A DNA stretch of 44,922 bases from Deltaproteobacteria bacterium (GCA_021824125.1 JAKALO010000007.1:1-44922); one strand, 5' to 3'. Positions 34,852 through 43,299 are shown, counted from the stretch's first letter. Made by a program: numbers and translations. Notes: generated by a model not told the origin, from the letters alone.

Positions 34852-35616
34852 CTACCGCTCCAACTGGGTGTTGATCTTGCCCCGCAGCCGAAGGACCGCC
34901 TGCGCGTGCAGCTGGCAGACCCGGGGCTCTCCCAGGTTGAATATCTCGCTGATCTCCCGCATGGTCAGGTCCTCGTAGTAGTAGAGGGCGACCAGCTGCT
35001 TCTCCCGCTCCGGAAGCGCGTCGATGGCCTTGGCGAGCACCTCCTTGAGGTCCCGCAACAGTTCCTCTTCATTCGCCTCGTCCTTTGCGGCATTCATGAG
35101 TTGGCGATGCACGGGGGAGAATTCCCCATCCTCCTCCGACTCGTTGTGCGAGAGGACGGAAAGGCTCGAAAGATTGGCCAGCCTTTTCCGAAGCTCGTCC
35201 ACGGTGATCGAAAGGTGCCTGGCGACTTCCTCCTCCTCGGGGGGGCGGCCCAGGGTTCCCTCGAGCTGCGAGTAGGCGTTCTGGAGCCGGTTGGAGGACT
35301 GCCGGATCGAGCGGGGGAACCAGTCCATCTCGCGGAGATAGTCGAGCATCGTCCCGCGAATCCGGAATTCGGCGTACGTCTTGAACTTGATCCCCCGGGA
35401 AGGGTCGAACCGGTCGACGGCGTCGAGGAGCCCGACGATCCCCGAGCTTACGAGGTCATCCATTTCGATGCTGGATGGAATGCGCATCTTGAGGCGCGCG
35501 GCATGGTACTTGATGGTGGGGATGAACTCGCCAACGATTTTCTCCCGGTCGATTCCGGGAAAGGGAGGGGCATCGCAATTCCTGCTCGAGACAGCCACGC
35601 TAACTCTCGGAGCCAT
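34852..35616 (-). CDS. fliA: FliA-type sigma factor (sigma-28)
   Basis: 254 residues; ATG preceded by GAGGAGGCAAT. Region 2 has 'REKIVGEFIPTIKYHAARLK' then 'LVSSGIVGLLDAVDRFDPSR' and 'FKTYAEFRIRGTMLDYLREM'. Region 3 has 'LEGTLGRPPEEEEVARHLSI', and region 4 ends with 'LVALYYYEDLTMREISEIFN' and 'LGEPRVCQLHAQAVLRLRGK'. This order and the missing region 1.1 are typical of FliA/WhiG sigma factors, which direct late flagellar and chemotaxis genes. A clean sigma-54 promoter (35667-35682) and a terminator behind the activator gene show it is transcribed on its own. A FlgM-like anti-sigma gene sits 1.7 kb away. Confidence 0.94.
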   Translation of the reverse strand: MAPRVSVAVSSRNCDAPPFPGIDREKIVGEFIPTIKYHAARLKMRIPSSIEMDDLVSSGIVGLLDAVDRFDPSRGIKFKTYAEFRIRGTMLDYLREMDWFPRSIRQSSNRLQNAYSQLEGTLGRPPEEEEVARHLSITVDELRKRLANLSSLSVLSHNESEEDGEFSPVHRQLMNAAKDEANEEELLRDLKEVLAKAIDALPEREKQLVALYYYEDLTMREISEIFNLGEPRVCQLHAQAVLRLRGKINTQLER

Positions 35617-35666
35617 ATTGCCTCCTCTCCTGTTTAGGTGTCACGGGAAAGTGCCTTTAAGACTGT

Positions 35667-35682
35667 AGCAACAGGTATGCCA
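35667..35682 (-). promoter_or_regulatory. Sigma-54 promoter of fliA
   Basis: Minus strand TGGCATACCTGTTGCT fits TGGCAYR-N4-TTGCW at every conserved position. The predicted start is about 35656, giving a leader near 40 nt that ends in GAGGAGG. Confidence 0.8.
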
Positions 35683-35723
35683 ATGTTTTCATTGTTGATA
35701 ACGCGCTGAATTTAAAGGGAAAT

Positions 35724-35753
35724 AAAAAAATCCACCACGAAGCGGAGTGACGG
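35724..35753 (-). terminator. Intrinsic terminator after the sigma-54 activator gene
   Basis: Minus strand CCGTCAC (35753-35747) pairs with GTGGTGG (35738-35732) with two G-T wobbles, loop TCCGCTTC, then seven T (35730-35724). Confidence 0.65.
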
Positions 35754-35779
35754 GAAAGCGTCAAAAAAATGACAGTTGG

Positions 35780-37171
35780 TCAGGGTTCTGACAATTCTCG
35801 GCGGTTAAGGTTTTTCCGTTTGAGCATCTCGAGGAAAGTCGTGCGTTTGAGACCCAGGAGGTTCGCTGCCTTGTTCCTGTTCCCTTTGGAGAGTTCGAGC
35901 GCGTGGGCCAGGAGGTGATCCTCGAACGCCCCCATCGTTTCCCGAAAGTCTATCCCCCCGGCGTCGAAATCGAACACGGCGTCGATCCTGGCCGCGCCGC
36001 CGCCCTGCATCGCCGGCGGAAGATCCCCCTTTTCGAACCAACCCTCGGGCTTCAGGACCACGAGGCGCTCCACCAGGTTCTCCAGCTCCCTGACGTTTCC
36101 AGGCCAGGAGTACCGCATCAAGGCGTCCATCGCCTCCGGCCGGAACCCCGGGTGGTGGCGGCCCGTCTTGTGGTACCACTTGTGGAGGAAGTGATCGAGG
36201 AGGACCGGGACATCCTCGATCCGATCGCGCAGCGGGGGGATGAGGATGGGTATGACGTTGAGCCGGAAGAAGAGGTCCTGCCGGAAGCGCCCCGCGGCGA
36301 TCTCTTTTTCGAGTTCCTTGTTCGTGGCGGCGACCACGCGGACGTCCACGTTCACGGTTTTAGTGCCGCCCACCGGGATGAAGGACTGGTCCTGGAGGAC
36401 GCGCAGGAGCTTCGCCTGCAGGGGGGGGCTCATCTCCCCGATCTCGTCGAGGAAGATCGTCCCCCGGTTGGCCATCTCGAACCGGCCGGTCCGCTCGATG
36501 TGCGCCCCCGTGTAAGCCCCCTTGACGTGGCCGAAAAGCTCGCTCTCCAGCAACTCGGCCGGGATGGCCGAACAGTTGACCGGCACCAGGATCCGGTCCG
36601 CGCGGTTGCTGTTGTAGTGGATGGCGCGGGCGATAAGCTCCTTCCCGGTCCCGCTTTCGCCCAGGACGAGGATGGTGGAATCGGTGGCCGCGACCTTCTG
36701 GACAAGATCCAGCACCTGGCGGATCGGCTCGCTCAACCCTATTATGTTTTCGAACGTGTAGTGCCGGATCGCGTGCGTTTTGAGGTGGATGTTCTCCTTC
36801 CGGATGCTCGTGAGCTCCAGCGCACGCCCCACCAGGTTTTCGACCGCCACCACCTTGAAAGGCTTCGTGATGTAGTGGAAGGCGCCGAGCTTCATCGCCT
36901 CCACCGCGCTTTCCACGGTCGCGAACGCGGTCATCAGGATCACCTCGCACTTCGGGTGCACCTTTTTCGCGTGCATCAATACGCCGAGGCCGTCCACCCC
37001 GGGCATCATGATATCGGTCAGTACGACATCGACCTCGTTCTGGTCGACGATGGATATCGCCTCGTTGCCAGAACTGGCGGTGTAAAGCCGGATGTCCGGA
37101 GAGGAAAAGACTTCCCGGAGCAGGGAAAGCGTCAACTCCTCGTCGTCGGCGATCAATAATGTTTTCGGCAT
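35780..37171 (-). CDS. NtrC-family sigma-54-dependent response regulator (probable flagellar activator)
   Basis: 463 residues. The receiver (1-120) has the acidic pair D9/D10, phospho-acceptor D53 ('VVLTDIMMPGVDG'), T81 and K103. The AAA+ module (about 140-370) has Walker A GESGTGKE, 'LFGHVKGAYTGAHIERTGRF' as the sigma-54 contact loop, Walker B 'GTIFLDEIGEM' and 'YSWPGNVRELENLVERLVVL'. The C-terminal Fis-type helix-turn-helix ends with 'NRNKAANLLGLKRTTFLEML'. The contact loop is GAYTGA rather than GAFTGA, a natural variant. Context (fliA with a sigma-54 promoter on one side and a FlgM-like gene on the other) makes it the likely FlrC/FlgR-type activator of fliA. The partner kinase is not in the window. 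The Shine-Dalgarno is weak. Confidence 0.93.
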   Translation of the reverse strand: MPKTLLIADDEELTLSLLREVFSSPDIRLYTASSGNEAISIVDQNEVDVVLTDIMMPGVDGLGVLMHAKKVHPKCEVILMTAFATVESAVEAMKLGAFHYITKPFKVVAVENLVGRALELTSIRKENIHLKTHAIRHYTFENIIGLSEPIRQVLDLVQKVAATDSTILVLGESGTGKELIARAIHYNSNRADRILVPVNCSAIPAELLESELFGHVKGAYTGAHIERTGRFEMANRGTIFLDEIGEMSPPLQAKLLRVLQDQSFIPVGGTKTVNVDVRVVAATNKELEKEIAAGRFRQDLFFRLNVIPILIPPLRDRIEDVPVLLDHFLHKWYHKTGRHHPGFRPEAMDALMRYSWPGNVRELENLVERLVVLKPEGWFEKGDLPPAMQGGGAARIDAVFDFDAGGIDFRETMGAFEDHLLAHALELSKGNRNKAANLLGLKRTTFLEMLKRKNLNRRELSEP

Positions 37172-37195
37172 GGGTGCATTTTACCTTTCCTGGGG

Positions 37196-37223
37196 TAAAG
37201 TTTCTCCGGGAATCGGTCGATAT
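37196..37223 (+). promoter_or_regulatory. Sigma-28 (FliA)-like promoter of flgM
   Basis: TAAAGTTT (exact -35 consensus), 12 bp, GTCGATAT (six of eight to GCCGATAA). Its -35 overlaps the right arm of TTTACC/GGTAAA (37180-37185 with 37194-37199), a possible operator between the divergent genes. Confidence 0.68.
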
Positions 37224-37265
37224 GCATCCTGAAGGGTCAAGTTTACCTACTGGAGGTCAACCCTC

Positions 37266-37505
37266 GTGAAGAAGCCCTCGGGCCGGAACGGGAACGGAAC
37301 CGGGGACTCTCCCGGGAAGAAGCCCGATGGATCCGAAGGCGCGGATCGTACCGCTCCCGAAGACGCAGGGAAGAAGTGCGCCGCGGAAAAGGGAAAAAGC
37401 ATCCGGGCGGCCGTTGCCGGGGGGAACTACCGCGTGGAAGCGAAAAAGGTCGCCGGGAAGATCGTCGATGACGCCGTCCGGGAAATCCGTCGACGGCTCC
37501 CGTAA
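37266..37505 (+). CDS. flgM: FlgM-like anti-sigma-28 factor
   Basis: 79 residues from GTG 37266, with TGGAGG upstream. The first 45 residues are polar and disordered (rich in Gly, Lys, Asp and Pro), as in FlgM, which is unfolded when free. The C-terminal half has the FlgM pattern: 'SIRAAVAGGNYRVEAKKVAG' then 'KIVDDAVREIRRRL', matching the helix, G-x-Y turn and final helix that bind sigma-28 region 4. The typical FlgM is 90-100 residues, so this one is short. Its sigma-28-like promoter would give the known feedback loop in which FliA makes its own inhibitor until the hook is complete. Homology is weak in the N-terminus, so context counts. Confidence 0.75.
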   Translation: MKKPSGRNGNGTGDSPGKKPDGSEGADRTAPEDAGKKCAAEKGKSIRAAVAGGNYRVEAKKVAGKIVDDAVREIRRRLP

Positions 37506-37574
37506 TCTGGTTACCCGCATCACCCGTAATTGAGATAGAATCTGCGAAAACCAAGCGGGCTAGTGGGGTGTTCG

Positions 37575-38738
37575 ATGCTGCGTTCATTCTCCGCCGCTGC
37601 GGCATTGTTCTTCATGTTCATCGCCGGGACGTCCCTTGCGGAGCCTGCTCCCGAATTCCGGATACGCATCGACGGCAAGATTCTCCGGAAGGCGTCGGGG
37701 AAACTGGTGCTGTCCCTCTCCTCGTTCGAATTCGGCGACAGCAAGGAAGTGTGGCTCGAAAACAGGAAGACGGGGGAAAAGCGGGTCCTGTCCCTTTCCT
37801 CGGTCTACTGGGACATATCCTACACAACGACCCTTTCTCCCGACGTATACGAGGCGCTGGATCCGCTTGACTGGCTCCCCTTCGTCGTCTGGACGGTCCC
37901 GGACGACATGGATTCCCTGCGCTCGCGACTCTCCACCGTTTACGAATACCAGAACAAGCTCCGGAGGGAACTGGGAAACGCCTCACTCGACGTGGAAGGC
38001 GCGTCGATCAGGGTCAGCTCCCGCCTGACCCTGAACAAGATAGAGAAGTTCCATCGCATCGCGGCCGACATCGCCAGGGAATATCTCAGGAAGGCGCGCG
38101 AAAGGGACGAGATCAACACCTACCTCTACCCGCTCCGCATCCAGATCGGGTTCAACCCCTTCGGCCCCCACACTTCCGTGTCCCGGTCCTCCCCCCTGCA
38201 CGAGGTCCGGGAGATCATCTACTGGGAAGTCCACAGGATCCTCACCCAGCAGTTCGGGGTCGACGAGAGCCTGGTGGATTTCGTGTTCGATTCCCCCTCC
38301 GTGGTGCGCCGGTTGCTTCCCATCGGCGCCTCGAGGCCGGAGGACCTCGTCGATTTCTACCCCAATGTCACGGTGGGCGGCGAGGCTATCGACTGCGCCC
38401 TTTACCTGCAGCGCCAGGGTTTCGACCGGCAGGTCGCGCAGCTGGTGCGGCTCAAGATGTTCCGTGACGACTTTATCGGGGACCGGCTGGTGGTCGACAG
38501 CATGGTGAACCATGGGCAGGTCGTAGACATCTTCGGGAGCAAGGCGACAGTGACCTTCATCCCTCCCTTCATGAAACAGGGCGAGACCGTTTTCGTGGAG
38601 CTCGACGAGGAAGGTAAGGACGAAATCCCGGTGGTCCTTTCCACGCCCGTAGCGGAGGGCGGCTACACCTTGACGGCCGAACTGGCGGAGCCGCAGGTCG
38701 CCCGGATCCGCCCAGGCATGCCGGTCCGCCGGAAATAG
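37575..38738 (+). CDS. Exported protein of unknown function
   Basis: 387 residues from ATG 37575, chosen over GTG 37563 because it directly starts a signal peptide (MLRSFSAAAALFFMFIAG, cut near SLA-EP) and GGGG lies six bases upstream. The N-terminal part is beta-rich ('FRIRIDGKILRKASGKLVLS'), a middle helical block runs about 125-215, and the C-terminal 100 residues are beta-rich again ('VNHGQVVDIFGSKATVTFIP', 'VFVELDEEGKDEIPV'). No family is recognised. The length is close to flagellar FlgT and it lies beside flgM, but no FlgT motif was identified, so this is only a thought. The next gene starts 41 bases later. Confidence 0.75.
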   Translation: MLRSFSAAAALFFMFIAGTSLAEPAPEFRIRIDGKILRKASGKLVLSLSSFEFGDSKEVWLENRKTGEKRVLSLSSVYWDISYTTTLSPDVYEALDPLDWLPFVVWTVPDDMDSLRSRLSTVYEYQNKLRRELGNASLDVEGASIRVSSRLTLNKIEKFHRIAADIAREYLRKARERDEINTYLYPLRIQIGFNPFGPHTSVSRSSPLHEVREIIYWEVHRILTQQFGVDESLVDFVFDSPSVVRRLLPIGASRPEDLVDFYPNVTVGGEAIDCALYLQRQGFDRQVAQLVRLKMFRDDFIGDRLVVDSMVNHGQVVDIFGSKATVTFIPPFMKQGETVFVELDEEGKDEIPVVLSTPVAEGGYTLTAELAEPQVARIRPGMPVRRK

Positions 38739-38779
38739 CCCTTCCCGGATCCGCCGCCGCGGCAGGAAGGTGGTTGGAA

Positions 38780-39145
38780 ATGCGGGCCAGTTTCGAGAAG
38801 ATCCTTCGCCAGGCGCTGGACGACCTTCCTGACCTGTTTCGTGGAGCGCTCGCGAACGTGGCCGTGGTCGTGGAGGAATGGCCGCCCGACTGGCTTCTGG
38901 AAGAGCTCGGGATCCCGCCCGGGGACACCCTCTACGGTTTCTATCACGGCATCCCCTTGCCCGAGCGCTCGGTCTCGCTTACCGGCAACCTCCCGGACAA
39001 GATCTCACTCTACCGTGGGCCCCTGGAGGAGGATTTTCCCGATCCGGGAGAGCTCGGGCGCGAGATCCGGATGACCCTGCTCCACGAGATCGGCCACTAT
39101 TTCGGCATGGAGGAAGAGGAGCTCGACAGGCTGGGATACAGGTAG
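38780..39145 (+). CDS. Small zincin-like metallopeptidase family protein (HExxH)
   Basis: 121 residues from ATG 38780 behind AGGAAGG; TTG 38774 is less likely. It matches the DUF1025/Zincin_1 family of about 115-130 residues: 'FEKILRQALDDLPDLFRGAL', 'VAVVVEEWPPDWLL', 'PGDTLYGFYHGIPLPER', 'KISLYRGPLEEDF' and 'MTLLHEIGHYFGMEEEELDR'. HEIGHYFG provides the two zinc histidines and the catalytic glutamate, and the last acidic helix would supply the third ligand. No signal peptide, so cytoplasmic. Physiological substrates of this family are unknown. Confidence 0.87.
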   Translation: MRASFEKILRQALDDLPDLFRGALANVAVVVEEWPPDWLLEELGIPPGDTLYGFYHGIPLPERSVSLTGNLPDKISLYRGPLEEDFPDPGELGREIRMTLLHEIGHYFGMEEEELDRLGYR

Positions 39146-39295
39146 CCCACGCCCCTTTTTCCTCTCCGTTTCCCCGATATTTCTATTTAACCCCCCGCCC
39201 GTTAGGTATACAGTATTCGTAATTCACGATAAAACCGCAGGCCGCGCGGTTCCGTGGGATAAATGGAACCCGTACCGGGCGAAAGGGGGAAAGGC

Positions 39296-40240
39296 GTGCT
39301 GGCACTTCGACGCGTGTTTTTCGACGGAGCCTCCCACCCCGAACTGGTGCTGTTTCATTGCAGGGTTTTCTTGGACGGGTCACCGTCCCGGGAACTGTCC
39401 CGCTCCTCGCTCGTCATGTCCCGGACCGCCGAGCCCGGCCTTCGGGAAGCGTTCCTGTTCCTTCCTGGTCCGCCGGATGGCCGCCGCCTCCTGGTGCGCT
39501 ATTTCTTCTCCACCGTGGAAAACGGGGGCGAGTGGTTTTCCCAGGCCTACGAGGTCCAGGTTCCCGGGGAGGACGCCGCGGGAGACGTGACCCCGATCCC
39601 GGAAGCGGGGGAAGGAAACCTTCGCGCCGCCCCGGGGTGCGGCACGTTCCGCCTCCTTCTGCCGCTCCGGGGAGCGAATCCCGCGGACGGCTCCGTGCGG
39701 TACGGTTTCGGCGCCATGCGGAAGAAGCCCTCCAGGGACCTCTGCCGCGCGGCGTTCCCCGCGACTCTTTCCCCTCCCGTGGTGGAAGTCCCCGGGGCGC
39801 TCTCGGTGCTCAAGAACCGTCCGATGCCCTATTTCCTCTACCACGTGGCAGGGGACGCCGGTAACCTGGTCGCCGACAAGATCAACTGCGCCCGGCTGAC
39901 TTTCAGGGACGAGGAGGGCGACGTGCTCTGCGCGCGGCTTCTATGGGGCGACCCTTCCTGGAACGCGCAGAACCTGTCCGTGATGGAGGTCAGGAAATTA
40001 GCCTCCCCGGAGGGTGGAGCGGCGGACGTTTTCTTCGCCGACGACCGGGAGGCGTACCTGCGTATCCGTGCCGGGGCGCTCGACCGGCAGCCGCCTCCCC
40101 GCGTGTTCGAAGCCTTCGTCTACGGCCCGGAGGGCAGCGTGGTCGAATACTGTTTCCAGGTGCTGGTGCGCAGGCCGGACGGATCGGTGTCGGCGGGGTG
40201 GCGGAACCGCGACGGAGGGAACTGGAGCGTGACCCTTTAG
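39296..40240 (+). CDS. Unknown beta-rich protein with two similar halves
   Basis: 314 residues from GTG 39296, which has AAGGGGGA five bases upstream; ATG 39263 (325 residues) lacks such a site but cannot be excluded. No signal peptide or membrane segment. Two halves show a similar order of strands ending 'EWFSQAYEVQVPG' (about 95) and 'VEYCFQVLVRRPDGSVSAGW' (about 290). The closing 'WRNRDGGNWSVTL' resembles the strand end of carbohydrate-binding modules that hold alpha-glucans. That resemblance is slight and no function is proposed. Its stop TAG shares two bases with the stop TAA of converging hisC. Confidence 0.72.
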   Translation: MLALRRVFFDGASHPELVLFHCRVFLDGSPSRELSRSSLVMSRTAEPGLREAFLFLPGPPDGRRLLVRYFFSTVENGGEWFSQAYEVQVPGEDAAGDVTPIPEAGEGNLRAAPGCGTFRLLLPLRGANPADGSVRYGFGAMRKKPSRDLCRAAFPATLSPPVVEVPGALSVLKNRPMPYFLYHVAGDAGNLVADKINCARLTFRDEEGDVLCARLLWGDPSWNAQNLSVMEVRKLASPEGGAADVFFADDREAYLRIRAGALDRQPPPRVFEAFVYGPEGSVVEYCFQVLVRRPDGSVSAGWRNRDGGNWSVTL

Positions 40241-41286
40241 CCCCCGATCTTGCGGAGGGCCGAAAGCAGCGCCTCTATTTCGGCGTCAGTGCCCACGGTG
40301 ATGCGCAGGCAGTCGCGGAGCCTGGGAGTGTCGAAGTAGCGCACGAGTATCTTCCTGTTCTTCAACTCTTCGTATACCGGCTTCGCCGATTTCCCCCCGG
40401 ATCTCCTTGCCAGGACGAAGTTGGCCCGGGAGGGGAACGGGGTGAAGCCGACCCCGGGGAGGCGTGAAACCAGGCGCTCCCGGGTCTTTCGTATCCGGGC
40501 CGCGTTTCTCTCCATAGACGCCGTGTCCCGCAGCGCCGCCTCCCCGGCGGCGAGGGCCAGGCGGCTCATGTTGTAGGAGTCCTTCACCTTGGCGAGCCCT
40601 TCTATGATCCGGGGGTGCGCGAATCCAAGGCCGATCCTCATCCCCGCGAGGGAGAACGACTTGGAGAAGGTCCGAAGGACGATGACGTTGGCCCTTTCCC
40701 GCGCCAGCGACAGCGCGTTTTCCTCCGCGAAGTCGGCGTACGCCTCGTCGACCACGAGCAGGCCGGTGACCTCCGCGGCCAGGCGGTCAAGGGTCGCAAG
40801 CGGGACCGAGGTCCCGGAGGGGGAATTGGGGCTGGCCACGACCGTGACGCTCCCTCGCGCGCGGAAGAGGCCCGGCGGGAGCGAGTAGTCGTCCGGGTAG
40901 GGAACGCCGCGGACCTTCCCTCCCTGGATCCGCACGAGGGTGTCATAGAGCGTGTAAGTGGGGGTGGGGCAGCAAAGGACGTCCCCTTCCCCGATGAAGG
41001 CCCGGGCGATCATGGCGAGCAGGTCGTCCGAACCGTTTCCCGCGATCACACGCGGGAGCTCGAATCCGTAGGTGAGCGCGGCCTGCCGCCTCAGGCGCGT
41101 CGCGTCCGGGTCAGGGTAGAGGCGGAGCGTATCCTTCGCCTCGGCGAGTATGGCGCGACGGACCCCGGGTGAGGGGGGGTAGGGGTTCTCGTTCGTGTTG
41201 AGCTTTATGAACCCTCCATCCTGTGGCTGCTCGCCGGGCTGGTACCCGCGCATGCGCGCGACGTTTTTCCGGAACGGGACGCTCAT
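40237..41286 (-). CDS. hisC: Histidinol-phosphate aminotransferase
   Basis: 349 residues from ATG 41286; the 771-residue ORF in the track is this gene plus an out-of-frame reading of its neighbour. HisC hallmarks are 'IKLNTNENPYPPSPG', 'LRLYPDPDATRLRRQAA', 'IAGNGSDDLLAMIARAFI', 'SPNSPSGTSVPLATLDRLA', 'LLVVDEAYADF' and the PLP-lysine loop 'VLRTFSKSFSLAGMRIGLGF'. It transfers an amino group from glutamate to imidazole acetol phosphate in histidine synthesis; close relatives also act on aromatic amino acids or cobalamin precursors. No other his gene is in the window. Start overlaps the stop of the upstream aminotransferase by four bases. Confidence 0.93.
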   Translation of the reverse strand: MSVPFRKNVARMRGYQPGEQPQDGGFIKLNTNENPYPPSPGVRRAILAEAKDTLRLYPDPDATRLRRQAALTYGFELPRVIAGNGSDDLLAMIARAFIGEGDVLCCPTPTYTLYDTLVRIQGGKVRGVPYPDDYSLPPGLFRARGSVTVVASPNSPSGTSVPLATLDRLAAEVTGLLVVDEAYADFAEENALSLARERANVIVLRTFSKSFSLAGMRIGLGFAHPRIIEGLAKVKDSYNMSRLALAAGEAALRDTASMERNAARIRKTRERLVSRLPGVGFTPFPSRANFVLARRSGGKSAKPVYEELKNRKILVRYFDTPRLRDCLRITVGTDAEIEALLSALRKIGG

Positions 41287-42485
41287 TTGCGGTTCCTTTT
41301 CTTTCCTGAAAACAGGTCCCCGAGTTTTTTCCAGGCCGGAAGCGAGCGCTCGACCGCCTCCGGGGAAACGCAGTAGGCGATGCGGAAATGCCCCTTCCTC
41401 CCGAAGCCGGAGCCGGGAACCACCAGGATGTTTTCCTCGCGGGCGGCCGCGACGAACTTCATCTCGTCCGCGGAAGGGGATCGCGGGAACAGGTAGAAGG
41501 CGCCCCCGGGGAGCACCAGGGAAAACCCCGCGTCCCGGAGGGTCGCGGCCAGGAGGTCCCGGTTCCGCAGGTAAACCGACAGGTCCGCCTCGGCTCCCTG
41601 GAAGCCGGCCACTGCCCGCTGCATGAGGGAAGGGGCGTTGACGAATCCCAGCACGCGGTTGCAGAAGACGCAGGCGTCGGCCAGCTCCGCGGCATCGGCC
41701 GCCCGGGGACTGATCGCGAGGTAGCCGATCCTCTCGCCGGGGAGATTCAGATCCTTGGAGTGCGAATAGGCCACGAGGGTGTTCCGTATCGCGGCGGCGG
41801 GCGGTGAAAACGAGGCGCCGGGGTAAACGATCTTCCGGTACGGCTCGTCGGAAAGGACGTAGATCGGACCCCGCGTGCGCTCCTCCCCCTCCGCGAGGAC
41901 GCGGGAGAGCGCCCGAAGCGCGTCCGCCGGGTATACCGCGCCCGTCGGGTTGTTCGGGGAGTTCAGGATCAGGGCTTTCGTCCTGGGGGAGATCGCCGCG
42001 CGGATAGCCTCGAGGTCGAGCTGGAACTCTTCCGTGGATTCCGCCACGACCGGGACCGCTCCCGCGTTGCGAACGTAGAAAAGGTACTCGACGAAAAACG
42101 GCGCGATCACCACCACCTCGTCGCCGGGGCCGAGGATCGCCCTCAACGCGACGTTGATGGCGCCGGCCGCCCCCACGGTCATCACGACCAGTCCCTGGGT
42201 GAAGGGGAGTCCCGTCGACCCGTGGAGGTCTTCCGCCACCTTCCGGCGTACGTCGGCGAATCCAGCGTTCGGCATGTACTTGTGCAGGTCCGGTGTCGGG
42301 GCGGCCGCAAGCCGGGCGATCTCCCGCGCCAGCGATTGGGGCGGGTCTCCGTAGGGGTTGCCCAGGGTGAAATCGTGGACGTTTTCCACACCCTTTTTCG
42401 CCTTCAGAAGGGCGCCGTCCTCGAACATTTTCCGGATCCAGGATCCCTCGCTGATCGCCTTGCGGATCTCCGGGGAAGCAGGCAT
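41283..42485 (-). CDS. Class I/II PLP-dependent aminotransferase
   Basis: 400 residues. Features of the aspartate aminotransferase fold are 'DFTLGNPYGDPPQSLAREIA', 'VVMTVGAAGAINVALRAILG', 'LILNSPNNPTGAVYPADALR', 'YVLSDEPYRKIVYPG' and the PLP lysine in 'LVAYSHSKDLNLPGERIGYL'. The terminal arginine expected to hold the substrate carboxylate is in 'KGHFRIAYCVSPEAVERSL'. It probably uses an amino acid/2-oxoacid pair; which one cannot be told. The ATGA overlap with hisC shows a two-gene operon, perhaps giving aromatic or histidine amino-transfer capacity. Upstream, 180 bp separate it from the divergent lipoprotein gene. Confidence 0.92.
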   Translation of the reverse strand: MPASPEIRKAISEGSWIRKMFEDGALLKAKKGVENVHDFTLGNPYGDPPQSLAREIARLAAAPTPDLHKYMPNAGFADVRRKVAEDLHGSTGLPFTQGLVVMTVGAAGAINVALRAILGPGDEVVVIAPFFVEYLFYVRNAGAVPVVAESTEEFQLDLEAIRAAISPRTKALILNSPNNPTGAVYPADALRALSRVLAEGEERTRGPIYVLSDEPYRKIVYPGASFSPPAAAIRNTLVAYSHSKDLNLPGERIGYLAISPRAADAAELADACVFCNRVLGFVNAPSLMQRAVAGFQGAEADLSVYLRNRDLLAATLRDAGFSLVLPGGAFYLFPRSPSADEMKFVAAAREENILVVPGSGFGRKGHFRIAYCVSPEAVERSLPAWKKLGDLFSGKKRNRK

Positions 42486-42663
42486 GGGTTCTCCTTGGCG
42501 CCGCGGGCGGCACGAATGCGCTGCGCCGTGCCTCCGCGCGAACGACTTTCACGATACGTCATCGGAGCCAGGTATTTCAAGGAAAAGGGAAAGGAAGATA
42601 TTTGATTGAATCCTTGCGACATATACCATAGATTTAGGAAAGTTTCACGGGGGTCCTGCCGAT

Positions 42664-43299
42664 ATGCCTACTGTAGGAAAGACCTGGGCGTTACTTCTTC
42701 TCTGGATGGGGGTGACCGGATGCGTCACCGGCAAAGTGCTCTACCTCCCAGGCGGCCCGGTTCGCCCCGCGTCGCAGGCAACCGCCGGTGCGGAAGCGGG
42801 CCCGGCGGTCGCCGTGCTTGATTTTACGTGGGAAGGATCCCCCTCGTTCGAAATCGGGCGCGATTACGACCAGGTCCGGCCGATCGTCTGGAAGGGAAAT
42901 CCCGGCAAGGCCGTCGCCGACCTGATCGCGGCGGTCCTGGCGGAGAAGGGGGTTCCGGCGATCCGCGCGACCGGGGAGGCGGATGTCCACTCCGGAATCC
43001 CGGCGAAGGTCTGGGGCCGCGTCGAGGAGTTTCACGTGAACGTCAAGCGGGTCGATACGTTGAAGGTGGAAGCCGCGGCGGTTGTCGCGTTAAGGGTTTT
43101 CGGGACCGGCGGGTCGGCTCCCCCCGGCTGGAGCAGCGCCGTCACTTCCACGTACTGGTATACGGACCCTTTGTTCATCACGCCGGAAGGCACTCTGCAG
43201 GCCGTCAACGGCGCCGCCAACTCCGCTGCGGAGGAAGGGGTCCGACGGTTGGTGGAAACAGGGGTGGTGGTCATGCCAGGGGTGACGGAAAAAAGGTAA
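42664..43299 (+). CDS. Putative lipoprotein, YajG/LPS-assembly-like fold uncertain
   Basis: 211 residues. A lipoprotein signal with lipobox VTGC places Cys20 at the mature N-terminus. After a 25-residue linker, 'PAVAVLDFTWEGSPSF' opens an alternating alpha/beta domain with 'GKAVADLIAAVLAEKGVPAI', 'KVWGRVEEFHVNVKR' and 'KVEAAAVVALRVFGTGG', ending in a helix 'NSAAEEGVRRLVETGVV'. The pattern resembles the YajG/DUF4136-like or TolB-N-like envelope lipoproteins, but no named family is certain. The downstream solute-binding fusion begins 14 bases after the stop, so both may be one transcript. Confidence 0.78.
   Translation: MPTVGKTWALLLLWMGVTGCVTGKVLYLPGGPVRPASQATAGAEAGPAVAVLDFTWEGSPSFEIGRDYDQVRPIVWKGNPGKAVADLIAAVLAEKGVPAIRATGEADVHSGIPAKVWGRVEEFHVNVKRVDTLKVEAAAVVALRVFGTGGSAPPGWSSAVTSTYWYTDPLFITPEGTLQAVNGAANSAAEEGVRRLVETGVVVMPGVTEKR

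Noticed and set aside
37180-37199. TTTACC/GGTAAA palindrome as a firm operator between the activator and flgM
   Set aside because: The arms are only six bases and one is part of the sigma-28 -35 box, so chance is a good explanation; it is mentioned only within the promoter entry.
40237-42552. 771-residue fused aminotransferase
   Set aside because: The HisC frame is open upstream by chance; the second aminotransferase is in another frame with its own start, and the genes overlap by ATGA.
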